Source of the DNA: Ignavibacteriota bacterium
GTDB taxonomy: Bacteria > Bacteroidota > Ignavibacteria > UBA10030 > BY39
Reading direction: 5' to 3'
NCBI GenBank assembly: GCA_003327435.1
Contig: QOQV01000012.1
Coordinates: 1 to 64,000 of the forward strand
DNA length: 64,000 nt
The notes under the pieces were generated by a model that saw nothing but the letters and a program-made list of their open reading frames with translations, searched no databases and had not been told where the DNA came from. Below, one piece after another: positions 17,353 to 27,495 of this stretch; within the stretch, counting starts at the first letter, position 1; the number at the start of each line of letters is the position of its first letter. Position numbers and translations under genes: made by a program.

Positions 17353-19182
17353 ATGAAAAAGAATATTGTATTTTCCTTTCTACTTCTTATCGTGTTATTA
17401 AACGCTGTTATATATTTACAAACTTTACACTACGGTTTTGTAAATTATGATGATGATAAGATGGTATATGAAAATTCTAATTTCCTGAGATCTTTAGATA
17501 ACATTCCTAAAGCTTTTTCAGTGAGTGTATTTGAAATGCATAATTTGAAAACAAATTTTTATAGACCAATCCTACTTACATCCTACATTGTTGATTATCA
17601 AATCTGGGGACTTAAACCGTTTGGATATCATCTTACTAATTTGTTTTTGCATATATTAAATGCAATTGGAGTTTTTTATTTGTTAAATTTATTACTTAAT
17701 GAAAGTAAAATATCATTTATTGGTTCAATAATATTTTCGCTACACCCAATTCAAACTCAAGCAGTTGCATGGATTGCAGGAAGGAATGATGTGCTACTTG
17801 GGCTTTTTACTATTTTAATGTTTCTTTCTTATCTAATTTATACAAAAACAAAACTTAAAAAATATTATGTTTTTTCTTTAATATCTTTTTTATTTGCATT
17901 ATTTACAAAGGAGCAAGCATTATTTTTATTCTTTATTTATCCACTATATGATTTGTTTTTTTACATATATAGTCGGACAAGTTATTCAATAAAAAATAAA
18001 ATAATCCATTATTCAGTGCCATTAGCTTTAATTTTAATTTATTTACAAATCAGGGTTATTGTTTTTGGTTCTTATTTTGGTCAAGGCAACTATATAGTTA
18101 ATCCTTTTACAGACCGATTAATTCAATTCCCGTCGGTATTAGGAGCATATATTAAACTTATTTTAATTCCTATCAATCTGAATCTCGTACATATAGAAAG
18201 TGGAATTACAAATTATATTTTCGGTTTTTCCTTTTTAGCACTTATTTTATGGATATTCATTAGTATAAGAGAAAAATTACCAATCATGACTTTTGGTTTA
18301 TTCTGGTTATTTTTATTTATTATTCCGTCAGCAAATTTATTCCCTTTACCTGTTGCAGTGCTTGAGCATCGTATGTACACTCCTTTAATTGGATTTTCAA
18401 TATTTATCACATCAGTTTTGTATTTTTATTATCAAAAATATAGAAAGTATGTTTTTATAATTTCTTCAATGATGATAATTGTTTACGCAACGATAACGTA
18501 CTTAAGATTACCTGTTTGGAAATCCAGTGAAACATTATGGCTTGATGTTATTAAGAAAAACCCTCAACACGATTTGGCCTACTATAATTTAGGTACATAT
18601 TATCTTCAAAATGATAGATTAAATGATGCGATTCTATATCTAAAATTTGCTGAATCCAAAAACCCAGGAAAGAGAGATATTTTAATCAATCTAGCTTATG
18701 CCCTTTTAAAAAATAAGGATTATGAACAGGCAATTAATGTATATGAAAAACTTCTTAAACTTGATCCCTACAACGAACAGGCTTACATAGGATTGGGAAA
18801 CGCATTCAGATTTTTAAGAAGAGATACAGAAGCAAAGGAGGTTTATTTAAATGGCATCTCAAAGTTGCCTAATTCAGAAAAGTTACATTATGAACTTGGA
18901 TTGTGTTATGGTTCATTAAAAGATCATCAAAGCGCAGAATATGAACTCAAAAAAGCTATCGAACTAAATAAACATTATGGTATGGCTTACTTTAGTTTGG
19001 GTGGGCTTTATTCACACACTGGCAAAGATTCCCTGGCAATTAAATATTTAGAGGAGGGACTAAAATACGATAAACCAACCCTCGGTGTATATTATATCAT
19101 GTCCAATTCATACCTGAATATCGGCGATACATTAAAGGCGGGCTATTATAGAAATCTCTATGAAAAACTTAAGCAATTCTAA
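17353..19182 (+). CDS. Multi-spanning membrane protein with C-terminal TPRs (TMTC-like)
   Basis: Residues 1-390 contain about ten predicted membrane helices, with FYRPILLTSYIVDYQIWGLKP followed by the GYHLTNLFLHILNA segment (broken here by the linker PFG) that typifies the GT-C/TMTC O-mannosyltransferase-like group. Residues about 405-609 are TPR units (YYNLGTYYLQNDRLNDAILY, AYIGLGNAF, LHYELGLCYGSL, AYFSLGGLYSHTG). Such proteins are thought to use lipid-linked sugars to modify proteins outside the cytoplasm. It begins immediately after the stop of the GT2 gene, supporting a joint role. Substrate unknown. Confidence 0.75.
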   Translation: MKKNIVFSFLLLIVLLNAVIYLQTLHYGFVNYDDDKMVYENSNFLRSLDNIPKAFSVSVFEMHNLKTNFYRPILLTSYIVDYQIWGLKPFGYHLTNLFLHILNAIGVFYLLNLLLNESKISFIGSIIFSLHPIQTQAVAWIAGRNDVLLGLFTILMFLSYLIYTKTKLKKYYVFSLISFLFALFTKEQALFLFFIYPLYDLFFYIYSRTSYSIKNKIIHYSVPLALILIYLQIRVIVFGSYFGQGNYIVNPFTDRLIQFPSVLGAYIKLILIPINLNLVHIESGITNYIFGFSFLALILWIFISIREKLPIMTFGLFWLFLFIIPSANLFPLPVAVLEHRMYTPLIGFSIFITSVLYFYYQKYRKYVFIISSMMIIVYATITYLRLPVWKSSETLWLDVIKKNPQHDLAYYNLGTYYLQNDRLNDAILYLKFAESKNPGKRDILINLAYALLKNKDYEQAINVYEKLLKLDPYNEQAYIGLGNAFRFLRRDTEAKEVYLNGISKLPNSEKLHYELGLCYGSLKDHQSAEYELKKAIELNKHYGMAYFSLGGLYSHTGKDSLAIKYLEEGLKYDKPTLGVYYIMSNSYLNIGDTLKAGYYRNLYEKLKQF

Positions 19183-19190
19183 AATATTAA

Positions 19191-20603
<1,413 letters not shown>

Positions 20604-20617
20604 AATTTAAGGAATAT

Positions 20618-22015
20618 ATGGAGATAAAGTTCGGAACTGATGGTTGGCGTGGTGTAATTGCCCAGGATTTTACATTTGAAAATCTGGGTAAGGTAGCCCT
20701 GGCAACAGCATTACATTATAAAAGCAACAAAAAAATTAAAAATGGAATTGTGATCGGATATGATGGTAGATTCCTCGGGAAAGAATTTGCTGAATATGTA
20801 GCTCTGGTTCTGGCTAATAACAATATTAAAGTACATATATCTGATAAAATCTCCTCCACACCTATGGTATCACTGCTTACCAAAAAAATGAATGCTGCAG
20901 CTGGGGTGATAATAACAGCAAGTCATAATCCCCCACGCTATAGCGGTTATAAACTTAAAGCTGATTATGGAGGACCTGCTTTACCGGAAACTATTTCCAA
21001 AGTTGAAAACAAACTGCGCCTGATAATGAATTCCGGAAGAAGTATACAGCTTAAAAAAGATTTGAATGAACTCCAAAAGGTGAATTTTATCAAATATATC
21101 GATATGAGTAAGATTTATATTGATGATATTAAGAAGAAATTTGATCTGAAAAAGCTCGAAAGTTCCGGTCTAAAAATATTGCATGATTCTATGTATGGCG
21201 CAGGAATGAACATCCTGACAACCTTATTACCGAGTGCAAAACAAATACATGCTGAATTTAATCCCTCCTTTGCAGGTGTAAATCCCGAACCAATTGAACA
21301 AAATCTCTCGGAACTTAAACAGAAAGTTGTATCAGAAAAATTTGATTTAGGATTCGCAACCGATGGTGATGCAGATAGAATTGGTGTGGTGGATGAAAAA
21401 GGAAATTATGTTGATCCACATAGAGTATTTTCATTATTACTTAAATATCTTGTTGAAGAAAAGAAATTAAAAGGTGAGGTAGCCCGTTCATTCACAGTTA
21501 CAGATATCGTCGAGAAACAGTGTGAAAAATATAAAATAAAATTACATACTACTCCTGTTGGTTTCAAATATATCTGCGAACTAATGAATGAAAGAAAAAT
21601 AATATTAGGTGGTGAAGAAAGTGGTGGATTAGGAGTATACGGTCATATCCCTGAAAGGGATGGTATATATCTTGCTCTATTAATTGCTGAAATTATTATA
21701 AACAGACAAAAATCTCTCAGTGACTTGGTACACGAATTAGAAGATGAATACGGGAAGAGATATTATAAGCGGATAGATCAACATATAACAACCAAAGAAA
21801 AAGAAAAGATAATGCGTAAATTTACACCAACTTTGAGAGAAATTGGCGGATATGTTGTGAATCGCATAGAAACTATAGATGGCTATAAATACTATATTAA
21901 AAATGGCTGGTTGCTGGTAAGACCCTCTGGTACAGAACCGCTGATACGATATTATGCAGAGACCGATAGTTTGAATAAAACCGAGTATTTGTTAAATTGG
22001 GCAATGGGAAAATAA
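20618..22015 (+). CDS. Phosphoglucomutase/phosphomannomutase family protein
   Basis: An alpha-D-phosphohexomutase of 465 residues. It has the phosphoserine loop TASHNP (about residue 100), the metal-binding DGDADR (about 250), the sugar-specificity loop GGEESGGLG (about 335) and the phosphate-binding RPSGTEP near the C-terminus. The GEESGG loop fits glucose phosphate. Its place between enolase and the GalT-like and glycogen phosphorylase genes argues for glucose-1-phosphate to glucose-6-phosphate conversion during glycogen breakdown. A second mutase of the family, at 35980, is more GlmM-like. Confidence 0.9.
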   Translation: MEIKFGTDGWRGVIAQDFTFENLGKVALATALHYKSNKKIKNGIVIGYDGRFLGKEFAEYVALVLANNNIKVHISDKISSTPMVSLLTKKMNAAAGVIITASHNPPRYSGYKLKADYGGPALPETISKVENKLRLIMNSGRSIQLKKDLNELQKVNFIKYIDMSKIYIDDIKKKFDLKKLESSGLKILHDSMYGAGMNILTTLLPSAKQIHAEFNPSFAGVNPEPIEQNLSELKQKVVSEKFDLGFATDGDADRIGVVDEKGNYVDPHRVFSLLLKYLVEEKKLKGEVARSFTVTDIVEKQCEKYKIKLHTTPVGFKYICELMNERKIILGGEESGGLGVYGHIPERDGIYLALLIAEIIINRQKSLSDLVHELEDEYGKRYYKRIDQHITTKEKEKIMRKFTPTLREIGGYVVNRIETIDGYKYYIKNGWLLVRPSGTEPLIRYYAETDSLNKTEYLLNWAMGK

Positions 22016-22016
22016 T

Positions 22017-23333
22017 ATGCAGTATAATTTGTTTTACAACATAATGCCTGATGGAACAGTCAAACAAATAAACCCATTTACTGATACAGAAGTTTGGGCT
22101 GTCCCTGGGAGAAGTTCAAAGCCAATAAGTAACGAAATACCCGAAACCGCTAAACCACTTGATAAATCAAAGATTACAAAGTATTGTAGCTTTTGTCCTG
22201 AAAGGTATTTTGAAACTCCACCGGAAAAAGCCAGATTGGTTAAACGAAATGGTAATTATGAGGTACTGAAATTCCTTCCTGCAGAGAAATATTTTGAAAC
22301 AGTTGCGGAGTTTAGGAGAACACCAAATTTGTTTGAAATCGTAACACTTGATTATTGGAGAAAAAATTATAATTATAGAATTCCAGAAGAAAGAAAGAAA
22401 TGGAGAGATGAGTATCTCTCCACACCCGAAGGCGTTAAACATATTGATTCATTGTTGGATTATAAATTAAGACAATTAGGAAAGACAGAAGAACAAATCA
22501 AGAAGATGCACTCTTACGATAGGCTTGCAATGGCTGACGCTTTTTTTGGTGGTTCACACGAAATTATCATAGCCCGTCATCACTTTCAGAAAGATGCTGA
22601 GTGGGATTCGCAACTGTTTTCATCAGGTAGTATGAGCGTTGAGGAACATTATCAATACTTTAAATTTACAATTGATGCAATCCAGGATATTTTTGCAAAC
22701 AACAGGTATGCAAGATACATAAGTGTGTTCCAGAATTGGCTCAGACCAGCAGGAGCATCAATGGACCATCTACACAAACAATTAGTTGCATTGGATGAGT
22801 GGGGTGCTTCGATTGAAAAACAAATCAAAATGTTAAGAGAGGATCCCAATGCTTTTAATGAATTGGGAGTAAACTTTGCTGCAAGATTTAATTTGATTAT
22901 AGCGGAAAACGATTTTGCAATTGCCTATGTGGGAATTGGACATAGATTTCCGACAATTGAAATTTTCTCACGCTCAAAAGCAGGCAGACCATACGAACAT
23001 ACTGATGAGGAAATTAGAGGAATGAGCAGCTTGGTTCATGCTTTTCATGTCGCTATGGGAAGTGGTATTTCTTGTAATGAAGAATGGTATTATACACCTG
23101 TCGATTCTGTCTATAAAATGCCCTGGCATGTTTTAATAAAATGGCGTATTAATGTTCCAGCAGGTTTTGAAGGGGGGACAAGCATTTATTTAAATCCGAT
23201 GACACCAATCGAACTCAGAGATAAAATTGTACCTCGATTATATCAGGTAAGAGATGAAGGCAAAATTAACGGAATCCGCATCGCAGAGGAATGTAGAATT
23301 TTTCCAAATCCGTTACAGTATTACTTAAAATAA
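22017..23333 (+). CDS. DUF4921/GalT-like nucleotidyltransferase of the HIT superfamily
   Basis: The 438-residue protein opens with an MPDGTVKQINPFTDTEVW element typical of DUF4921. A YCSFCPE pair (about residues 57-60) corresponds to the zinc site of galactose-1-phosphate uridylyltransferases, and DHLHKQL (about 245) gives the HxHxQ triad in which the second His carries the nucleotidyl intermediate. This predicts transfer of a nucleotide between a sugar phosphate and a nucleotide sugar. Neighbours (phosphohexomutase 1 bp upstream, alpha-glucan phosphorylase downstream) suggest glucose-1-phosphate as one substrate, with ADP- or UDP-glucose as the counterpart. The precise reaction is inferred. 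Confidence 0.8.
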   Translation: MQYNLFYNIMPDGTVKQINPFTDTEVWAVPGRSSKPISNEIPETAKPLDKSKITKYCSFCPERYFETPPEKARLVKRNGNYEVLKFLPAEKYFETVAEFRRTPNLFEIVTLDYWRKNYNYRIPEERKKWRDEYLSTPEGVKHIDSLLDYKLRQLGKTEEQIKKMHSYDRLAMADAFFGGSHEIIIARHHFQKDAEWDSQLFSSGSMSVEEHYQYFKFTIDAIQDIFANNRYARYISVFQNWLRPAGASMDHLHKQLVALDEWGASIEKQIKMLREDPNAFNELGVNFAARFNLIIAENDFAIAYVGIGHRFPTIEIFSRSKAGRPYEHTDEEIRGMSSLVHAFHVAMGSGISCNEEWYYTPVDSVYKMPWHVLIKWRINVPAGFEGGTSIYLNPMTPIELRDKIVPRLYQVRDEGKINGIRIAEECRIFPNPLQYYLK

Positions 23334-23373
23334 TTTTTTTGAAAATAACCTACCAGCTTAAATTGTATAATCA

Positions 23374-25509
23374 ATGGAAAAAATAGACAATAAAAATTTT
23401 AACTCACGTACATATTTACAAATCATAGAGCAACTAAAAAATTTGGCTTATAATTTATGGTGGACATGGAATCCAGAAGCTGCTCTTATATTTAAGGAAT
23501 TATCACCGTTAGTGTGGGAGACCAGTAATCACAGTGCGGTTGCAGTTTTGAAACGTGTTTCCGATGCTGAAATCATAGCTCGACTTGGTGATCCAGATTT
23601 TTATAAGCGTGTTACATTAGTATTGGATGAATTTGCTGATTATATGTCCAATACAAACACCTGGTGTGCTCAAAATTATCCGGAATTTCTGAACAAACCA
23701 ATTGCATATTTTTCCGCTGAATTCGGACTGCATGAATGCCTACCAATTTATTCTGGTGGGCTTGGAGTCCTCGCAGGTGATTTTGCCAAATCTGCAAGCG
23801 ATCTCGGTATAAATTTCTATGGTGTAAGCTTATACTATCGGCTTGGCTATTTCAAACAAAGGATATCCGATGATGGATGGCAATTCGAAGAATATCCACA
23901 AATCAATGCTGATGACGTTCCTATTCAACCGTTGGTAGATAAAAAAGGAAGACCAGTTCAAACCTCTGTGACAATTGGACACAGTATCGTTAAACTAAAT
24001 GCATGGAAAATCAATGTAGGTAGAGTATCTATAATTTTATTAGATAGCAACTTACCTGAAAATGAGTTGCATTTTCGGGAACTTACAGGCAGAGTTTATG
24101 GAGGGGATATATCAACCCGTATTATGCAGGAGATAGTTTTAGGCATTGGTGGAGTGAGAATTCTGCGAGCAATTGGAATCGAACCAGAAATATTTCATAT
24201 GAATGAAGGTCATTCAGCATTTCTTACACTCGAACTATTGAGAGAACAGATAAGTAAAGGTATGCCACTGGCTCAGGCAGAAGAGTATGTTAAAAAACAT
24301 TGTGTATTTACAACTCATACACCGGTAGAAGCCGGCCATGATCGATTTCCAAAAAGCTTAATTGAATTGCAACTTTCCAATTACCTGAAGGATTTAAAGC
24401 TCTCCGTCGATGAAATTATGAAATACGGTCGTATAAATGAGAAAGATCAGAATGAGTTGTTTTGTATGACGGTTTTGGCGTTAAAATTTTCAAAAGTTTC
24501 GAATGCCGTAAGCAAATTACATTCTCAAGTAAGCAAAGCTATGTGGAAAAATTTGTATCCAGAATTGGAAGTTGATAAAGTTCCAATAATTCATATAACG
24601 AACGGCGTTCATACACCTGGATGGGCTAATGTAAGAGCTCATGAATTCTGGAACAAAAGATTGGGATACGATTGGACGGAAAAAATAATGGATAGGGAAT
24701 ACTGGATAAAGTTTACAAATCATAATATCGCATCTGATGAGGAAATTTGGGCTTTAAGAAATATATTGCGTCGAGAACTAATTGAATTTGTGAGGATGCG
24801 TTATCTGAGTTCGCATTCAAATCGCATATCAATCTCAGAACTGGATCATATTCTATCACCTGACGTTTTAACTATTGGATTTGCAAGAAGATTTGCTGTT
24901 TATAAAAGGGCGCCTTTAATTTTTAGAAATTTAGATGCAATTGATGAATTGGTAAATCATCCTCAAACACCAATTCAATTGATCTTTTCTGGTAAAGCAC
25001 ACCCCAGAGATGATGAAGGTAAAAGATTTATTCAAAAGATTATTAATTATACCAAAGATCCAAGATTTTCTGGGAAAATTGTATTTATTGAAAATTATGA
25101 TATGAATATTGCAAGGTATTTAATTTCTGGTTCAGATGTATGGTTAAATACACCCAGAAGACCGCTTGAGGCGAGTGGAACAAGTGGAATGAAAATTACT
25201 ATACATGGTGGATTGCATTTAAGCACACTTGATGGTTGGTGGGTTGAAGGATATAACGGTAAAAACGGTTGGGCGATTGGGAATGAGCGTTCATATCCAG
25301 ATGAAGAGACACAGGATCAGGTGGATGCGGATTCGCTTATAAGTATTTTAAAGAAAGAAGTTATTCCAGAATTTTATAATAGGGACAGACAGGGAATTCC
25401 GCGGGAATGGATTAAAAGAATTCGTATATCGATACAAAGTTTAATCACGGAATTCAGCTCCCATCGAATGGTTTCAGAATATATGCAAAAGTGTTATCAT
25501 AAAATATGA
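23374..25509 (+). CDS. glgP: Alpha-glucan (glycogen/maltodextrin) phosphorylase
   Basis: A GT35 phosphorylase that releases glucose-1-phosphate from alpha-1,4-glucans. It is of the 700-850 residue type found in Thermotoga-like and archaeal enzymes. The N-terminal LAYNLWWTWNPEA region, the substrate segment YFSAEFGLHECLPIYSGGLG, FTTHTPVEAGHDRF and EASGTSGMK (PLP lysine about residue 607) are all visible. At 711 residues it is slightly short but complete. It ends the plus-strand run from enolase and overlaps the convergent rluE by 13 bp. The product feeds the mutase at 20618. Confidence 0.93.
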   Translation: MEKIDNKNFNSRTYLQIIEQLKNLAYNLWWTWNPEAALIFKELSPLVWETSNHSAVAVLKRVSDAEIIARLGDPDFYKRVTLVLDEFADYMSNTNTWCAQNYPEFLNKPIAYFSAEFGLHECLPIYSGGLGVLAGDFAKSASDLGINFYGVSLYYRLGYFKQRISDDGWQFEEYPQINADDVPIQPLVDKKGRPVQTSVTIGHSIVKLNAWKINVGRVSIILLDSNLPENELHFRELTGRVYGGDISTRIMQEIVLGIGGVRILRAIGIEPEIFHMNEGHSAFLTLELLREQISKGMPLAQAEEYVKKHCVFTTHTPVEAGHDRFPKSLIELQLSNYLKDLKLSVDEIMKYGRINEKDQNELFCMTVLALKFSKVSNAVSKLHSQVSKAMWKNLYPELEVDKVPIIHITNGVHTPGWANVRAHEFWNKRLGYDWTEKIMDREYWIKFTNHNIASDEEIWALRNILRRELIEFVRMRYLSSHSNRISISELDHILSPDVLTIGFARRFAVYKRAPLIFRNLDAIDELVNHPQTPIQLIFSGKAHPRDDEGKRFIQKIINYTKDPRFSGKIVFIENYDMNIARYLISGSDVWLNTPRRPLEASGTSGMKITIHGGLHLSTLDGWWVEGYNGKNGWAIGNERSYPDEETQDQVDADSLISILKKEVIPEFYNRDRQGIPREWIKRIRISIQSLITEFSSHRMVSEYMQKCYHKI

Positions 25510-26090
25510 CTTCTTAATTTCTCAATTTCATGGTCATTAAGTTCCCTGTGTTCTCCCGGCTTCAAATTTCCTAATTTTACATTTCCAATTTTTATTCTTA
25601 CTAAGCGTAATGTTGGATGACCTACTGCAGCGGTCATCTTGCGAACCTGTCTATTCCTTCCTTCATAGATTGTTAATTCAAGCCACGATGTAGGTACATT
25701 CTTCCTGTATCTGATTGGAATTTCCCTTTCCCATATTTCTGGCGGGGTTTTCAGCAGACGAACCTCCGCTGGCAAAGTTCTTTTACCTTCAATAATTACT
25801 CCCGCTCTCAGTTTATCAAGGGTTACTGGATCTGGAATTCTTTCTACTTGAACAAGATAAGTTCTGGGATGTTTGTGCTTTGGGTGTAATAAAAAATTAA
25901 TTAATCTTTTATCGTTTGTTAATAATACCAAACCCTCACTATCGTAATCCAGTCTTCCTGCTGGATAAACATCTTTTGGAAAATTTCCCAAATCGGAAAG
26001 AGTCCTTCTTCCAGCTCTATCGGTAAATTGACACAGAACACCATAAGGTTTGTTCAAGATTATATACTTGAATTCCTTTCTGTTAAACAT
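25497..26090 (-). CDS. rluE: 23S rRNA pseudouridine synthase, RluE/RsuA family
   Basis: The 197-residue protein lacks an S4 domain and begins directly with ILNKPYGVLCQF. The catalytic Asp sits in AGRLDYDSEGLVLLTND (about residue 46), and the C-terminus has the EGRNRQVRKM signature. RluE modifies U2457 of 23S rRNA in E. coli. The gene overlaps the upstream DUF523 gene by 8 bp and the convergent glgP by 13 bp. Confidence 0.9.
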   Translation of the reverse strand: MFNRKEFKYIILNKPYGVLCQFTDRAGRRTLSDLGNFPKDVYPAGRLDYDSEGLVLLTNDKRLINFLLHPKHKHPRTYLVQVERIPDPVTLDKLRAGVIIEGKRTLPAEVRLLKTPPEIWEREIPIRYRKNVPTSWLELTIYEGRNRQVRKMTAAVGHPTLRLVRIKIGNVKLGNLKPGEHRELNDHEIEKLRSHIL

Positions 26091-27042
26091 GATTTCTCAA
26101 CATTAATTCCTTTGGATGAGGATTTAAGTATGTCTGAAATTTTATATATTCGATATTGTGCTTTTCAATATAATGACGAATCAGGGTAAGTGGTACAATC
26201 AAGGGTACCAACTCGTTTTGGTAATCATTAATAATTTTTACTATTGCATCTTTTTCAAATTTATCCAAGATATTTTTTAAATAACCCAAAATATGAAATA
26301 GAACATTTGCATTTTTTTTGGTTGTTGTTTTAATTTTTAATGCTTCCATAAAGATTTTAGAATATCTTTCTCTTAATTCTGAAGTGCCATAAAATTTTGC
26401 CTTTGCAACAATATTGCCTAATTCCCTGTAATGTTTTTCACTATGTGATAACAATTGCAATTTTTCGTAAGTATGGAATCGAACAAGTTCTCCTCTTGAA
26501 AATTTTCGTGAAAATAAGTTTAATAATCTGTTATATGCAAATACGCGTTCTATAAAATTTTCCCGGATTTTAATGTCATTTAATCTACCTTCTTCTTCCA
26601 CTGGTATCAAAGGAAATTGCTCAATAAAACTTCTTGCAAAAATACCAATTCCTTCTTTACTTGGTGAGCCAGATTGTGAGTAAACCCGAACACGTTCCAT
26701 ACCACAGGTTGGTGAATCTTTTTTAAAAATAAATCCACTTAAATTCATTTCAGCAAGTTGTTTATTCCTCATTTGTGAGAATTTTTTCATTTCATCTGTC
26801 CAATCCCTGCCTGATTTTGTTCCAACCAGATTTGGATTATTGGCTTTTCCAACTAAGCGTATAGCTTCACGAGGTACTCCCATTCCAACTTCAACCTCAG
26901 GACATACAGGTATCCATTCAACATATTTACCCAATATGTTTGTTAAATATAGATCTTTTTTGTGCCCCGCATCAAATCTTACCTTTTCACCCAAAAGGCA
27001 AGAACTTATTCCTATCCGAATTGGAATTTCATCATTAAACAT
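26083..27042 (-). CDS. DUF523-DUF1722 protein (TudS-like N-domain)
   Basis: Residues 1-165 are a DUF523 domain with three conserved cysteine sites: SSCLLGEKVRFD, PVCPEVEVG and SPTCGMERV. In the 2-thiouracil desulfurase branch these hold a [4Fe-4S] cluster. Residues about 190-319 form DUF1722, a helical domain found in YbgA-like proteins. The fusion architecture is common. By family knowledge it may remove sulfur from thiolated bases; here that is inferred. It overlaps rluE by 8 bp, and the restored frame of the upstream SRPBCC gene overlaps its start by 8 bp. Confidence 0.85.
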   Translation of the reverse strand: MFNDEIPIRIGISSCLLGEKVRFDAGHKKDLYLTNILGKYVEWIPVCPEVEVGMGVPREAIRLVGKANNPNLVGTKSGRDWTDEMKKFSQMRNKQLAEMNLSGFIFKKDSPTCGMERVRVYSQSGSPSKEGIGIFARSFIEQFPLIPVEEEGRLNDIKIRENFIERVFAYNRLLNLFSRKFSRGELVRFHTYEKLQLLSHSEKHYRELGNIVAKAKFYGTSELRERYSKIFMEALKIKTTTKKNANVLFHILGYLKNILDKFEKDAIVKIINDYQNELVPLIVPLTLIRHYIEKHNIEYIKFQTYLNPHPKELMLRNHV

Positions 27043-27495
27043 GATTATCTCTAAATGTCTCTTGAATTTTTAATTTTCTATAATCAAATATATCATTTAA
27101 TTTTTTTCTAACAAAAAATCTATTAATTATAGGTGATAAAACCCGCCATATAACTCATATTCAACTAAATCAATCATTAAAATAAAATCAGGGAATTCCT
27201 TAAAAATATGTGAGTGTACCCATTTTTTGTATGGACCTTTGATTTGTGTATCTACAAATTTATATGGTGGATTATATTCTGAAATTATGGATTTCCATTT
27301 TACTCTAATACCGAGAATTTTAATTGTATATTCGAATTCAGAATTTTCTTTTACTATATAAGGTCTGTTGCTTATAATTTTAAATTGTAGCCAGGGCGGT
27401 GTGATTTTTTCAAGATTTTCGACTTTTTCAAAGAAAGCAAAAACATCTTCTAACTTTGAATAAATTTTTTGTTCTCGATATAAATTAAAAATCAT
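27035..27495 (-). pseudogene. SRPBCC-family (START-like) protein, frameshifted
   Basis: Residues 1-117 match the SRPBCC lipid/ligand-binding family (PPWLQFKI, LVEYELYGG). The frame then runs into a TAA at 27127 after only 122 residues. Continuing on the same strand one frame over, the DNA reads VLSPIINRFFVRKK then LNDIFDYRKLK, which is exactly the expected family C-terminus, ending at 27035. Adding one base within the run AAAACCC (27138-27144, plus strand) restores a protein of about 152 residues. The restored gene overlaps the next gene by 8 bp and the TonB receptor by 4 bp. Either a real one-base deletion or an assembly error. Confidence 0.8.
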
